Assembly: GCA_021772055.1 (NCBI GenBank)
Contig: JAETNR010000028.1
Span: 1-56,479 of the forward strand
DNA length: 56,479 nucleotides
Reading direction: 5' to 3'
Origin: Blautia sp.
Lineage (GTDB): Bacteria; Bacillota; Clostridia; Lachnospirales; Lachnospiraceae
Below the pieces are notes generated by a model, which was not told the origin of the DNA, ran no database searches, and was given only the letters and a program-made list of their open reading frames with translations. The position numbers and the translations under genes are program-made. Positions 35,748 through 45,446 of the stretch are shown piece after piece. Positions within the stretch are counted from its first letter, which is position 1; each line of letters opens with the position of its first letter.

Positions 35748-36958
35748 TGTTTTTTGCCTCCCTTTCTCACAATCAGAACGGTTGTCAAGGTAATCACAGA
35801 TAATAGTCCCAACAAAATCAGATACAAAATCGGAGATTCATCTGCGGTTTTGACAGAAGAGAGCTTTCCCGCCGTATCTTTCCTTTCCGGAGCCTGCGAA
35901 TCATTCCATTCGCCGTCTTTTGGAGGAACAGTGGGTGTTTGATCATCCTCATATACTGTAAAGTACCATTTCACAGCAGTGTCCCGAAGGGCATATGCAT
36001 TCTTCAGCTCCTTTGGCACAGAAACCGTGAAATCCAGGGTTCCCTCTTGTCCCGGCTGAAACTTTCCCAGCGAAATATCACTTTTCAGCTTTTCCGCCTG
36101 CAGATCTCCGGAATAAATGATTCTCCCATCCATGGAAATGGTAAGTTTCAGCTTTTTCAGCAGATCCATCCTGTCTGCTCTCTGACAGACAAGCCCTGTA
36201 TGAAAGAATAATTCCGCTGTATTTTGGGTGGTATTGGAAATTGCAGCAGAATCCCGGAATACATCTCCAGGCATAGCTGTCCCGACATTTGCAAAAAAGT
36301 CCTCTGGTACAGCCAGAAGTTTATGCGCACTGCCATTAAACTCTACAGAAAGTTTCACCTTTTCTTTCTCTGAAACCGTCTTTCCGTTTTCTTCATGAAT
36401 ACAAAGTTCTATCTCCTGATTTCCCCATGGAGACATGTCATTAAAATCCGGTTGGAAATTGGCCGCCTGAATGGCGTCTGCCTGAATATTCACCTGGAGT
36501 TTCTGAGAAGAATGCTCCTCTGTCCAGTCCTGCGGAACCTCCAGTTCCTGAAAAATCGTCGCCGTCTCCTTAGGCTTTAAAATCTCTGTGTAGTAGAAGT
36601 ACTCCCCTCGTTTCACCCATTCGGACGGAATTCCCATTAAATTCTTGTCGGAAAAGGCTTCCAGCTCTTTTCTGTCATTTTCATAGAAAATCCTGGCTCT
36701 CACCCAGCATGCCTCTCCGTGATTTGTAATACGCGGAATCTTGGAGATCACATCTCCCGGCAGAACCACCTTGGGATTGGTATAGGAGACTTCTGTTCCT
36801 GACTTCCTTTCGTACTCATTCAGGCTAATGTTTACATCTCCCAGGGCAATGCGGTTCGTTACTGTCACAATATCCGAAAAGTATCCATAGGTTCCGGCAA
36901 TTCCGGCAAGCATTGCCGCGGCTGCCAAGGCAGTCATCGTTCGTTTCCGTATTTTCAC
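35744..36958 (-). CDS. Membrane-anchored SipW-type exported protein (TasA/camelysin-like)
   Basis: 404 residues. The N-terminal segment MTALAAAAMLAGIAGTYGYFSDIVTVTNRIALGDVNI carries the TYGYFSD pattern of SipW-dependent signal peptides. Two beta-rich halves follow, each beginning with a VLPGDVISK/AMPGDVFRD-type strand. The C-terminus has a membrane helix (ILYLILLGLLSVITLTTVLIV) and a basic tail but no LPxTG. It probably presents a fibre or acts as its base at the membrane. Last but one gene in the operon and overlaps the adhesin start. Confidence 0.75.
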   Translation of the reverse strand: MKIRKRTMTALAAAAMLAGIAGTYGYFSDIVTVTNRIALGDVNISLNEYERKSGTEVSYTNPKVVLPGDVISKIPRITNHGEACWVRARIFYENDRKELEAFSDKNLMGIPSEWVKRGEYFYYTEILKPKETATIFQELEVPQDWTEEHSSQKLQVNIQADAIQAANFQPDFNDMSPWGNQEIELCIHEENGKTVSEKEKVKLSVEFNGSAHKLLAVPEDFFANVGTAMPGDVFRDSAAISNTTQNTAELFFHTGLVCQRADRMDLLKKLKLTISMDGRIIYSGDLQAEKLKSDISLGKFQPGQEGTLDFTVSVPKELKNAYALRDTAVKWYFTVYEDDQTPTVPPKDGEWNDSQAPERKDTAGKLSSVKTADESPILYLILLGLLSVITLTTVLIVRKGGKKQ

Positions 36959-36976
36959 AATGGCCTTCCCCCTTCC

Positions 36977-37546
36977 CTAAGTGTTTCCCACAGGATTTCC
37001 ATAAAACTTCCAGGCAGACTGGTAGTCCTGAAAGTCCGAAGCCTCTACAGATTCCTCATAGAGATTGATCTGAAAATCATCTATGGTATCCAGATAAAGC
37101 TTTTCAACTTTATTCCTGTCAATCTGAAATCCGGTAAACAGGGGCGATGTGGATTCTCCTTCTTTCAGAACCTTTCTGTAATAGTAATATCCGTCCTCCT
37201 TATGGTAGACCCAATTGTCAGTGTCAAGCCCCAGAAGGGTTACTGCCCTGCCAATGTCATAATTGGAATAGGATAAACTGACACGTACATAACAATCCAC
37301 ATTAAAGCCGTTCTCTGAGGGTGAGGTATTTCCTACCCACACTGTTTTCTTATATTCCGGCTTCTCTTCCTCTCCCGGGTCCGGCGGATCCGGAAATTCC
37401 TCATAAATTTCCGTAGTATTCCTACCTACAGCCACGTGATTCCGAGCCTGGTCAAAATCACTGAAATAAGACATGGTTCCTCCTACACACAAAAGCATAA
37501 CCACAGAAACGGCATACACAGGCCCTGGGATCTTGAGCCCTTTCAT
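36977..37546 (-). CDS. SipW-type exported protein (short TasA/camelysin-like)
   Basis: 189 residues. The signal region KIPGPVYAVSVVMLLCVGGTMSYFSDFDQARNHVAVG has the GGTMSYFSD motif recognised by SipW-like peptidases. The mature part has aromatic-rich strands (NWVYHKEDGYYYYRKVLKEGESTSPLFTGFQID) of the camelysin/TasA fold. No anchor is visible, so it could polymerise or be shed. The start overlaps the stop of the upstream TasA-like gene by 4 nt. Confidence 0.75.
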   Translation of the reverse strand: MKGLKIPGPVYAVSVVMLLCVGGTMSYFSDFDQARNHVAVGRNTTEIYEEFPDPPDPGEEEKPEYKKTVWVGNTSPSENGFNVDCYVRVSLSYSNYDIGRAVTLLGLDTDNWVYHKEDGYYYYRKVLKEGESTSPLFTGFQIDRNKVEKLYLDTIDDFQINLYEESVEASDFQDYQSAWKFYGNPVGNT

Positions 37547-38232
37547 TTTGTCACCTCACCGGCCTGTCCATTGTTCTGCTTCACATATTTCTGATATGCT
37601 GCAGCAGCCTGCTGGGCAACCGTTCCCGCATCTCCCCCGGTATTCACTGTCTGAATCGAATAAGCCCTTACCGGCACCGTAAACTGCCTGGTATCCAGCT
37701 GTCCCTCAATAATATTGGCAAAGGTGATTGTATCAAACAGCGTCGTGCTGGTCTGCCCGGGCTTTAAAATCTTGTTATATGCAAAGGTATAGATCTTGTT
37801 CTGCCCCGAAGTTTTTGTCTCCAGGGAAGTCCAGTCTGCCTTTTTTGTAAAAGTAAAAAGTTCCGTATTCTTTCTGTCGATCCGGTTCCCTGCTTCATCT
37901 GCCGTGATCACATCTGCCATGGGGATGGACACTTCCAGATAAACAAAAGCATCATTCTTTCCGATGTTCTTTACCTGAGGATCCTTCCTGATCTGCTGGG
38001 AAGGCTCAAGCTTCGTATTCTCCTCCGGCTTCCAGTTTGGCTCCTGCAGCTCAATGTCCACCTTTCCTACTGTAAATTCATTCACGGTTTTATCATAATC
38101 TGTTAAATAGGCCATAGTTCCCCCTGCTGCCAATGCACCTGCTGCACAGCAAATGGCCGCTGTTTTTACAACTTTTCTCTTAATTTTCACATCATTTTTC
38201 TGCGCATTTCTTATTGCGCTCTCCTTTTTCAT
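37543..38232 (-). CDS. TasA/CalY-family SipW-dependent exported protein
   Basis: 229 residues. After a basic N-region comes VVKTAAICCAAGALAAGGTMAYLTDYDKTVNEFTVGKVDIEL, the archetypal SipW-dependent signal and first strand of TasA-type fibre proteins. The core includes NIGKNDAFVYLEVSIPM and YNKILKPGQTSTTLFDTITFANI, typical of the family. It starts inside the sipW gene (41-bp overlap) and is the best candidate for the major fibre subunit. B. subtilis TasA forms biofilm fibres; the same role here is inferred. Confidence 0.85.
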   Translation of the reverse strand: MKKESAIRNAQKNDVKIKRKVVKTAAICCAAGALAAGGTMAYLTDYDKTVNEFTVGKVDIELQEPNWKPEENTKLEPSQQIRKDPQVKNIGKNDAFVYLEVSIPMADVITADEAGNRIDRKNTELFTFTKKADWTSLETKTSGQNKIYTFAYNKILKPGQTSTTLFDTITFANIIEGQLDTRQFTVPVRAYSIQTVNTGGDAGTVAQQAAAAYQKYVKQNNGQAGEVTK

Positions 38233-38707
38233 TTTTTTCTGTGGAAGGTATTTGTCGCCTCATAACGGGCATGGATTCTAAAAGAAATGTTGAAGCAAAC
38301 ACAATGATCATCACAAGGATCGTTGTATGCTTCTGAAGATAGGAAACGACAAAGCCTAAGACAGGCAAAGAAAAGCAGACCGTTCCCACAATCTGGGAAG
38401 GAAGGACAGGATTCGCATCTTCTCCCTGGTTCGCATCGCCTTTGGTGATATAGCCCTCTTCTGACCGGCAGACCACCCGGTGGGTAACCGTAGTGCCGTT
38501 CAGGCGATATGTAATAATGTCACCCTCCTTGGGCTGTCTCTCCTTTGTATCGGTAAATACCATTCCCCCTGCTGCAATCTCCGTTTCCATAGAACCGGAC
38601 AATACGGCGTAAGGCAGAATACCAGACATCCGCAAAATCACCATTCCTGCGCCCAAAAATACAATACCTCCTGCAAGCCCGTTAAGAATCCATTTTATGA
38701 ATTTCAT
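38192..38707 (-). CDS. sipW: SipW-type signal peptidase I
   Basis: 171 residues. ER-type Ser/His signal peptidase: N-terminal membrane helix (ILNGLAGGIVFLGAGMVIL), nucleophile Ser in VLSGSMETEIAAGG, His in GTTVTHRVV, KGDANQGED box, and a second membrane helix near residue 130-150 (TTILVMIIVFASTFLL). It heads the operon whose next three products carry matching signal peptides, so it is their processing enzyme. AAAGGAG precedes the ATG. Confidence 0.92.
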   Translation of the reverse strand: MKFIKWILNGLAGGIVFLGAGMVILRMSGILPYAVLSGSMETEIAAGGMVFTDTKERQPKEGDIITYRLNGTTVTHRVVCRSEEGYITKGDANQGEDANPVLPSQIVGTVCFSLPVLGFVVSYLQKHTTILVMIIVFASTFLLESMPVMRRQIPSTEKNEKGERNKKCAEK

Positions 38708-39147
38708 AGCCGCTCCTTTTCCTCGTATTCACTTGTAAACAAAGCATATCCCGTACCTTGACGGCGGGGATCGCCTGCTGCGTTCTTTTTGCAAAAGCAT
38801 CCCTCCTAATAAAAATATAGAATCTGATTTGCCCATAACAGGCATTACGGAATGAGTGGAAAAGTTTTTGAATAAAATAAATTTGAATTATAATAGAAAA
38901 TATAATAAGCAATAATAGTGAATCAATTAGTGAATAATCAATATATATGGAATCTTGAATGAACTTTCGGAATCAATTGGATTTGAACCAGAAGTTTTTG
39001 TTATTTAAGATGTATTTATATTAAACTCCCTGCAGAAAAATGTCAATCCATTTTCGTGTTTTTATCTCATAATTCGTTCGACAAAATACGACAAAAAGAA
39101 AACAGGACTTTTCCGCAATATGGAAATGCCCTGCTTTGCATTGTTCA
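38708..39147 (-). promoter_or_regulatory. Leader region and likely promoter of the sipW surface operon
   Basis: A possible promoter is TTGATT (38921-38926), 16-nt spacer, TATATT (38899-38904), giving a leader of roughly 185 nt. Within the leader, near 38800, an AGGAGGG directly abuts an ATG opening a 23-codon frame; spacing is poor and I do not call it a gene. The rest of 38930-39147 shows only AT-rich sequence. Confidence 0.4.
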
Positions 39148-39330
39148 TTAGTCTTCAATCTTAATGATTTCTTTTTTGTTGTAGCTTCCGCAAGCCTTGC
39201 AAACTCTGTGAGGCATCATCAGTGCACCACATTTGCTGCATTTTACTAAGTTCGGAGCGCTCATTTTCCAGTTTGCTCTTCTCTTATCGCGTCTTGCTTT
39301 AGATGATTTATTCTTTGGACAGATGGACAT
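39148..39330 (-). CDS. rpmF: 50S ribosomal protein L32 (zinc-binding form)
   Basis: 60 residues. Begins MSICPKNKSSKARRDKRRANW, and has two CxxC pairs (CSKCGALMMPHRVCKAC) that bind zinc, the C+ paralogue type. Directly downstream (3 nt) of the DUF177 gene, the conserved arrangement. Confidence 0.96.
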   Translation of the reverse strand: MSICPKNKSSKARRDKRRANWKMSAPNLVKCSKCGALMMPHRVCKACGSYNKKEIIKIED

Positions 39331-39333
39331 AGG

Positions 39334-39861
39334 TTACACCTCCTTAAATTTACTAAATATATCACTGATAGCTGCCATACGGGGATCTTTCGGCTCTTCT
39401 GCACAGTCACAGGAGCCTTCATTCAGATTCTTCCCGCACTGGCTGCATAATCCTTTGCAGTCTTCTTTACACAAGACCTTCAAAGGCCAGCTCATCAGTA
39501 CCTCAAGATAGACCAGCCGGTCCACATCCAGGTCCATACCAGTGAGATAGCTCTTCTCATCCAAATCATGAATCCGATCTTCATCCGTAATCTTCATATC
39601 CAGCTTTCTCTGAAAAGAAAAAGGAATGGAGACAGACACTTCTGAAAGACAGCGGTCACAGGGGATTCCCACAGTAAGTTCTCCCCCTCCCTGGATTTCC
39701 AGAACTTTATTGCCTGTATTCGTAATGGTCAACTCTATCGGATTCTTATGAAGAATCGGAAAGCTTCCCGACTGAAAGTCAATTGTATCCATTGTAAATT
39801 CCGGGGAATACTGGATACATTTCCCGTCACAGGATGAAATTTCTGATAAATGTATCTGCAT
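39334..39861 (-). CDS. DUF177 (YceD/YlbN) family protein
   Basis: 175 residues. Contains the family Cys pair PCDRCLSEVSVSI and a C-terminal Cys cluster CKEDCKGLCSQCGKNLNEGSCDC, probably a zinc site, followed by DPRMAAISDIF. YceD is linked to 23S rRNA accumulation in bacteria and plants. Located upstream of rpmF, as is usual. Confidence 0.9.
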   Translation of the reverse strand: MQIHLSEISSCDGKCIQYSPEFTMDTIDFQSGSFPILHKNPIELTITNTGNKVLEIQGGGELTVGIPCDRCLSEVSVSIPFSFQRKLDMKITDEDRIHDLDEKSYLTGMDLDVDRLVYLEVLMSWPLKVLCKEDCKGLCSQCGKNLNEGSCDCAEEPKDPRMAAISDIFSKFKEV

Positions 39862-39943
39862 AATTATCTCCTATCCACACCTAATAAATTATACATATCC
39901 CGCCAGTATTTGTCAACGAATATTTTCTTTATTATCTAAAAAG

Positions 39944-39975
39944 TCTGAAAAGGTGCGCCAGAACTCTGACGCACC
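39944..39975 (-). terminator. Terminator of the pta-ackA operon
   Basis: GGTGCG..CGCACC stem with inner CAGA/TCTG pairing (39952-39975), then leftward TTTTCAGACTTTTT. It lies 17 nt past the ackA stop codon. Confidence 0.8.
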
Positions 39976-39992
39976 GCAAAAAACTGCGCTCG

Positions 39993-41180
39993 TTATACAA
40001 GTGCTACTGTTTCTCTGCAGATTGCAAGTTCCTCATTTGTAGGAATCACAGCAACCTTTACTTTAGAATCTGCTGTGGAGATCACTTTCTCTTCGCCGCG
40101 AATTTTGTTTGCTTCGGCATCAATGGTGATTCCCAGATATCCCAGATAAGAGCAGACGGTTTCACGAACATTGCCTGCATTCTCACCGATACCTGCAGTA
40201 AATACAATGGCATCTACACCATTCATAGCTGCTACATAACCGCCAACAAATTTTGCGATTCCGTAGCAAAGAACGTCGTATGCATTCTTGGCATCCTGGT
40301 TTCCTGCTTCGATGGCAGCGTCAATATCACGCATATCGCTGGAAACGCCGGACATACCCTGAAGGCCGGATTTCTTATTCAAAACATTCATGATACCTGC
40401 AAGATCCAGATTCTCTTTCTTACCGATGTATTCCATGATTGCCGGGTCAATATTACCGGAACGGGTACCCATCACAACACCTTCCAACGGAGTAAGGCCC
40501 ATGGTGGTATCTACACATTTGCCGTTTACAACTGCACTGATGGAGGAACCGTTGCCCAGGTGGCATACGATTACTTTGGAGTTGTCCTTGTCAAGGCCAA
40601 GGAACTCAATTGCGCGTTTGGATACGAAGCTGTGAGAGGTTCCGTGGAAGCCGTATCTTCTTACTTTATAGTTCTTGTAATATTCGATAGGCAGACCGTA
40701 AAGATATGCTTTTGCAGGCATTGTCTGGTGGAAAGCAGTATCAAATACGCCAACCTGCGGTACGCCCGGCATCAGTTCTGCGCAGACACGGATACCGATC
40801 AGGTTTGCAGGATTATGCAGCGGCGCAAGGTCATTACACTCTTCTACTGCTGCGATCATCTCATCTGTAATCACGGCTGAGGAAGCAAATTTCTCACCGC
40901 CATGTACGACGCGGTGGCCAATCGCGTTTACTTCCTGAAGACTTGCGATAGCACCTGTTTTTTCGTTGGTCAGAGCATCCAGAACCATCTGGATCGCTTC
41001 TTTATGTGTAGGCATTGCTGCTTCTGTGATTTCTTTATCACATCCGGTTTTCTGATATACCAGTCTGCCGTCAATACCGATTCTCTCGCAGAGACCTTTT
41101 GCGAGAACTGCCTCTGTGTCAGAGTTAATAAGCTGATATTTTAAGGAAGAACTTCCACAGTTAATTACCAATACATTCAT
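39993..41180 (-). CDS. ackA: Acetate kinase
   Basis: 395 residues from the ATG at 41180 (MNVLVINCGSSSLKYQL), with AGGAGAG upstream; the frame is open 14 codons further without support. ASKHA-fold kinase making ATP and acetate from acetyl phosphate: phosphate-1 loop NCGSSSLKYQ, RRYGFHGTSHSFV with the catalytic His/Arg neighbourhood, HLGNGSS, GTRSGNIDPA and the C-terminal VFTAGIGENA. Second gene of pta-ackA, energy conservation in fermentation. Confidence 0.97.
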   Translation of the reverse strand: MNVLVINCGSSSLKYQLINSDTEAVLAKGLCERIGIDGRLVYQKTGCDKEITEAAMPTHKEAIQMVLDALTNEKTGAIASLQEVNAIGHRVVHGGEKFASSAVITDEMIAAVEECNDLAPLHNPANLIGIRVCAELMPGVPQVGVFDTAFHQTMPAKAYLYGLPIEYYKNYKVRRYGFHGTSHSFVSKRAIEFLGLDKDNSKVIVCHLGNGSSISAVVNGKCVDTTMGLTPLEGVVMGTRSGNIDPAIMEYIGKKENLDLAGIMNVLNKKSGLQGMSGVSSDMRDIDAAIEAGNQDAKNAYDVLCYGIAKFVGGYVAAMNGVDAIVFTAGIGENAGNVRETVCSYLGYLGITIDAEANKIRGEEKVISTADSKVKVAVIPTNEELAICRETVALV

Positions 41181-41242
41181 GATTTTTACTCTCCTGTTAT
41201 TTCTCAGATCATATCTGATCATTTTGATTTATAAGTAGATTT

Positions 41243-42253
<1,011 letters not shown>

Positions 42254-42287
42254 TTAATGGCTCCTTTCAATTTTCATAGCTAGTTTT

Positions 42288-42316
42288 ATTATAACCCCTG
42301 AATCCTTGTATTTCAA
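42288..42316 (-). promoter_or_regulatory. pta-ackA promoter
   Basis: TTGAAA (42311-42316), 17-nt spacer, TATAAT (42288-42293), reading leftward; near consensus. Confidence 0.8.
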
Positions 42317-42334
42317 GCATTTCCATGGTAGAAT
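42306..42334 (+). promoter_or_regulatory. tmcAL promoter
   Basis: TTGTAT (42306-42311), 17-nt spacer, TAGAAT (42329-42334). Its -35 box overlaps that of the divergent pta promoter by one base, so the two probably exclude each other. Confidence 0.65.
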
Positions 42335-42369
42335 ATGACACAGAATCGTATTTTTTGAGGTGCAATTTC

Positions 42370-43641
42370 ATGAAAACAGCAGGAATCATTGCAGAATACA
42401 ATCCTTTTCACCAGGGTCACTTAAGACAGATTTCGTTTCTCCGGGAAAATACAAAAGCGGATTATATCATTATTGCCATGAGCGGTGATTTTGTCCAGCG
42501 CGGTGCCCCGGCCCTCCTTCCCAAGCATCTCCGGGCAGAAGCGGCGCTTCGCTGCGGCGCGGATCTTGTTCTGGAACTGCCGGTCTCCGTATCCTGTGCC
42601 AGTGCAGAGCTATTTGCCAAAGGAGGCGTAGAGCTTCTTTCCGGAATCGGCGTAACGGATGTCCTTTGCTTCGGAAGTGAAAAGGGCAGTCTTCCTCTTT
42701 TTCTGAAAACTGCTGAAATCCTGTCCGGGGAGCCGGAAGAATACCGGGCGCTCCTGAAAGCAGCCTTAAAAGCAGGACTCTCCTTTCCTGCTGCACGCTC
42801 CAAGGCATTAGGGGAATACGCATCCGGCAATGAAAGAAATCTCTGTAAAGAAGAATATCAGCAATTCCTTTCGAAGCCCAATAACATCCTGGGAATTGAA
42901 TACTGCAAGGCACTCCTCCGTCAAAAAAGCCCTATGCAGCCCCTGACTTTACAAAGAAGCGGTGCAGGATATCATGACCAGGATCTTTCTCTCGGAATGA
43001 CTCCCTCTGCTTCCGGAATACGAAAATATTTAAAAGAGCAGCTCACTCAGGGAAACGACGCTTTATTCATGGATTCCTCCGGCTCTTCTCCTCTTTCCCG
43101 GATGCTCCCTTTGGGATCTCGGAATATTCTGGATACTGCATTCAGGGAAAAGCGCTTTGTTTTTGAAGAGGATCTGGACATGCTGCTTTTCTACTGCCTG
43201 CTTTCCGGGGATGCCCAAAGCTTTTCACAGTATCTGGATGTTTCCGGGGAGCTGGCATCCAGAATAGAACGTATGCGAAATCAATATCAGGGCTTTCTGC
43301 AATTTGCAGAATTGTTGAAGACCAAAGAGCTTACCCGAACCAGAATTCAGCGCTCCCTGCTTCACATTATTCTGAAGCAGAAAAACCCTCCCGCTCCTGT
43401 GGGCTATGCCAGGGTACTGGGTTTCCGAAAAAGTGCCGCACCGCTGCTGTCTGCCATCAAAAAGAACGGTGCCCTGCCTCTTCTGACCAAGGCGGCGGAT
43501 GCATCGGCCATTCTGGAGGAACCCTCCCTGAAGGAATTTCAGGAAACCGTATTTGCCTCAAATCTTTACGAGGGCCTGATCTCCCAAAAAACAAAAGGGC
43601 ATTTTCTCCATGAAATGCAGAAAAACGTGATAATCATCTGA
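42370..43641 (+). CDS. tmcAL: tRNA(Met) cytidine acetate ligase TmcAL
   Basis: 423 residues from the ATG at 42370 (GAGGTG upstream); the 15 codons before it are not supported. Nucleotidyltransferase-fold enzyme that uses acetate and ATP to acetylate C34 of elongator tRNA-Met. Motifs: GIIAEYNPFHQGHLRQI (HxGH-type), MSGDFVQRGAPALL, ELPVSVSCASAELFAKGGV, FGSEKG and the C-terminal GYARVLGFRKSAAPLL. Formerly YlbM. Divergent from pta-ackA. Confidence 0.95.
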   Translation: MKTAGIIAEYNPFHQGHLRQISFLRENTKADYIIIAMSGDFVQRGAPALLPKHLRAEAALRCGADLVLELPVSVSCASAELFAKGGVELLSGIGVTDVLCFGSEKGSLPLFLKTAEILSGEPEEYRALLKAALKAGLSFPAARSKALGEYASGNERNLCKEEYQQFLSKPNNILGIEYCKALLRQKSPMQPLTLQRSGAGYHDQDLSLGMTPSASGIRKYLKEQLTQGNDALFMDSSGSSPLSRMLPLGSRNILDTAFREKRFVFEEDLDMLLFYCLLSGDAQSFSQYLDVSGELASRIERMRNQYQGFLQFAELLKTKELTRTRIQRSLLHIILKQKNPPAPVGYARVLGFRKSAAPLLSAIKKNGALPLLTKAADASAILEEPSLKEFQETVFASNLYEGLISQKTKGHFLHEMQKNVIII

Positions 43642-43650
43642 TAAGCAGAA

Positions 43651-43696
43651 AAAAAGTACAAGCTCCCCGCCACTTCCCCGGGACTTGTACTTTTTT
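43651..43696. terminator. Bidirectional terminator between tmcAL and trpZ
   Basis: AAAAAGTACAAG (43651-43662) pairs with CTTGTACTTTTT (43684-43695), with T-runs on both strands after the stem. It serves the converging tmcAL and trpXYZ transcripts. Confidence 0.85.
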
Positions 43697-43698
43697 CG

Positions 43699-44499
43699 TT
43701 ATTTTTCTTTGGAAAGCAGGATTCTGTCATTATCCAGTTTCCTGCCTGCGCCTGCATGAAACTTCTCCAGAAGGCTGTCCACAGTCAGCCCCTCTCGCTC
43801 TTTGCCGCTGATATCAAGCACAATCCTGCCGGAATCCATCATCAAAGTACGATTTCCAAGTTCCAGGGCAGACTGCATATTGTGGGTGATCATAAGACAG
43901 GTCAGATGATTTTCTTCCACGATCCGTTTTGTCAGATTCAGCACCTTTTCTGCTGTGGCAGGGTCAAGGGCTGCTGTATGCTCATCCAGAAGAAGAAGTT
44001 TCGGCGGCACCATGGTTGACATCAAAAGCGTCAGTGCCTGTCTCTGTCCTCCTGACAAAAGCCCCACAGGCTGGCTCATGCGGTCCTCCAGCCCGATATC
44101 CAAAAGTGCAAGCTTTTCACGGAATCGCTCCTTATCCCCTTTGGATACATGGGAAAGCCATCCCCCTGATCCTGCTGCAAGGGCCAGATTTTCCAAAATG
44201 CTCATGCCCGGCGCGCTTCCACGCATAGGATCCTGATAAAGCCGTCCGATATTTTTTGCCCGTGCATGCTGGGGCAGAAATGTAATATCTTTTCCGTCCA
44301 GCACAACGGAACCGGAATCTGTAAGAAAATCTCCGCAGATAGCATTAAATAATGTGGATTTTCCGGCCCCGTTGGAGCCTATAATGGTTGCAAAATCTCC
44401 TTTTTTAAGATGAAGGGAAAGATCCTTGATGGCTGTTTTTTCATTGACGGTTCCGGGATTAAATGTTTTTGAAATATGATTCAGTTTCAGCATCTTCAA
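43699..44499 (-). CDS. trpZ: Tryptophan ABC transporter, ATP-binding protein
   Basis: 266 residues. Walker A GSNGAGKSTLFN, Q-loop region RLYQDPMRGSAPGMSILENLALA, signature LLSGGQRQALTLLMS, Walker B LLLLDEHTAALDP (His in place of the common Pro) and switch LMITHNMQ. The family goes with ABC_sub_bind-type binding proteins. Last gene of trpXYZ, overlapping trpY by 4 nt. The substrate is assigned as tryptophan from the T-box specifier upstream. Confidence 0.88.
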   Translation of the reverse strand: MKMLKLNHISKTFNPGTVNEKTAIKDLSLHLKKGDFATIIGSNGAGKSTLFNAICGDFLTDSGSVVLDGKDITFLPQHARAKNIGRLYQDPMRGSAPGMSILENLALAAGSGGWLSHVSKGDKERFREKLALLDIGLEDRMSQPVGLLSGGQRQALTLLMSTMVPPKLLLLDEHTAALDPATAEKVLNLTKRIVEENHLTCLMITHNMQSALELGNRTLMMDSGRIVLDISGKEREGLTVDSLLEKFHAGAGRKLDNDRILLSKEK

Positions 44500-45422
44500 A
44501 TCCCTCCCTTCTTATGAGTCAGCCTGCGTTTCATCTGCGGCCACTGTGTTCTCAGATAAGGTCCTGAAATAGCAAGAATGACGATCACCGAGGACACCAG
44601 CTTCAGCATAAACGCCGGCATGTTAAACCGCAGCGCAACGGTATAAACCAGACGGAAAATAAAAGAACCAAGCACCATGCCCACAGCCCTTTTGAAAATA
44701 CTGCCACGTCCCATTACCGTACCGCCGATCAGCAAAGAAGCAAGGGCAATGGTCACCATTCCCTGTCCGATATTAATATCTACGGATTTCTGAGACTGTG
44801 CAAGCAGGCAGCCGGAAAGTCCGGTAAAAGCATTCGCTACACAAAGCCCCACTACAGTTGTAAACACCGGATTGATGGAAGAGGATTTTACCATATCCGC
44901 ATTATTTCCTGTTGCACGGATTGCCAGCCCGAGGCGTGTTTTCAGGAAAAACACCAGAAAGGCAATCACCAGGATTACAGCAATAAGCGCAACCAGAAGT
45001 TCTGTCTGCCCTGCCAGCGGCGTTTCTTTAAAAACATCCTTTGCCATAGTAAAAACCGTTGTGGTTTTATTCATATTCAGCAGGGACGAACCGCCCATCA
45101 CGGCAATATTAATGGAATAGAGTCCTGTATTTACAATAATTCCTGCAAGCAGGCTGTCCACTCCCAGCTTTGTCTGCAAAATTGCCGTAACAAATCCGGA
45201 GCTGACGCCGGCAAACATTGCGGCAAAAATAGACAGAAACGGATGTCCGCTGATGGCTACTGCAGCGCCTACGGCCGCTCCAAGTGTGAAGCAGCCGTCT
45301 GTAGAAAGGTCGCAGACATTCAGCATGGAATAACTTAAAAACAAAGCAAGTACAGTGAGTGAACAGATCAGCCCCAGTTTCAGGGCGGTTTGTCCGAGAG
45401 TAAGCACAGTGGTTAAAGTCAC
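44496..45422 (-). CDS. trpY: Tryptophan ABC transporter, permease
   Basis: 308 residues, about eight to nine hydrophobic helices, branched-chain-amino-acid/ribose-type permease fold. Recognisable FTLGAAVGAAVAISGHPFLSIFAAMFAGVSSGFVTAILQTKLGVDSLLAGIIVNTGLYSINI and the cytoplasmic coupling piece RATGNNADMVKSSSINP. Follows trpX by 24 nt. Confidence 0.88.
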   Translation of the reverse strand: MTLTTVLTLGQTALKLGLICSLTVLALFLSYSMLNVCDLSTDGCFTLGAAVGAAVAISGHPFLSIFAAMFAGVSSGFVTAILQTKLGVDSLLAGIIVNTGLYSINIAVMGGSSLLNMNKTTTVFTMAKDVFKETPLAGQTELLVALIAVILVIAFLVFFLKTRLGLAIRATGNNADMVKSSSINPVFTTVVGLCVANAFTGLSGCLLAQSQKSVDINIGQGMVTIALASLLIGGTVMGRGSIFKRAVGMVLGSFIFRLVYTVALRFNMPAFMLKLVSSVIVILAISGPYLRTQWPQMKRRLTHKKGGI

Positions 45423-45446
45423 GATATTTTCCTCCAGGTCATTCCA

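Noticed and set aside
38800..38912. 23-codon leader peptide or c-di-GMP riboswitch upstream of sipW
   Set aside because: The AGGAGGG abuts the ATG directly, and the GEMM consensus boxes are not present.
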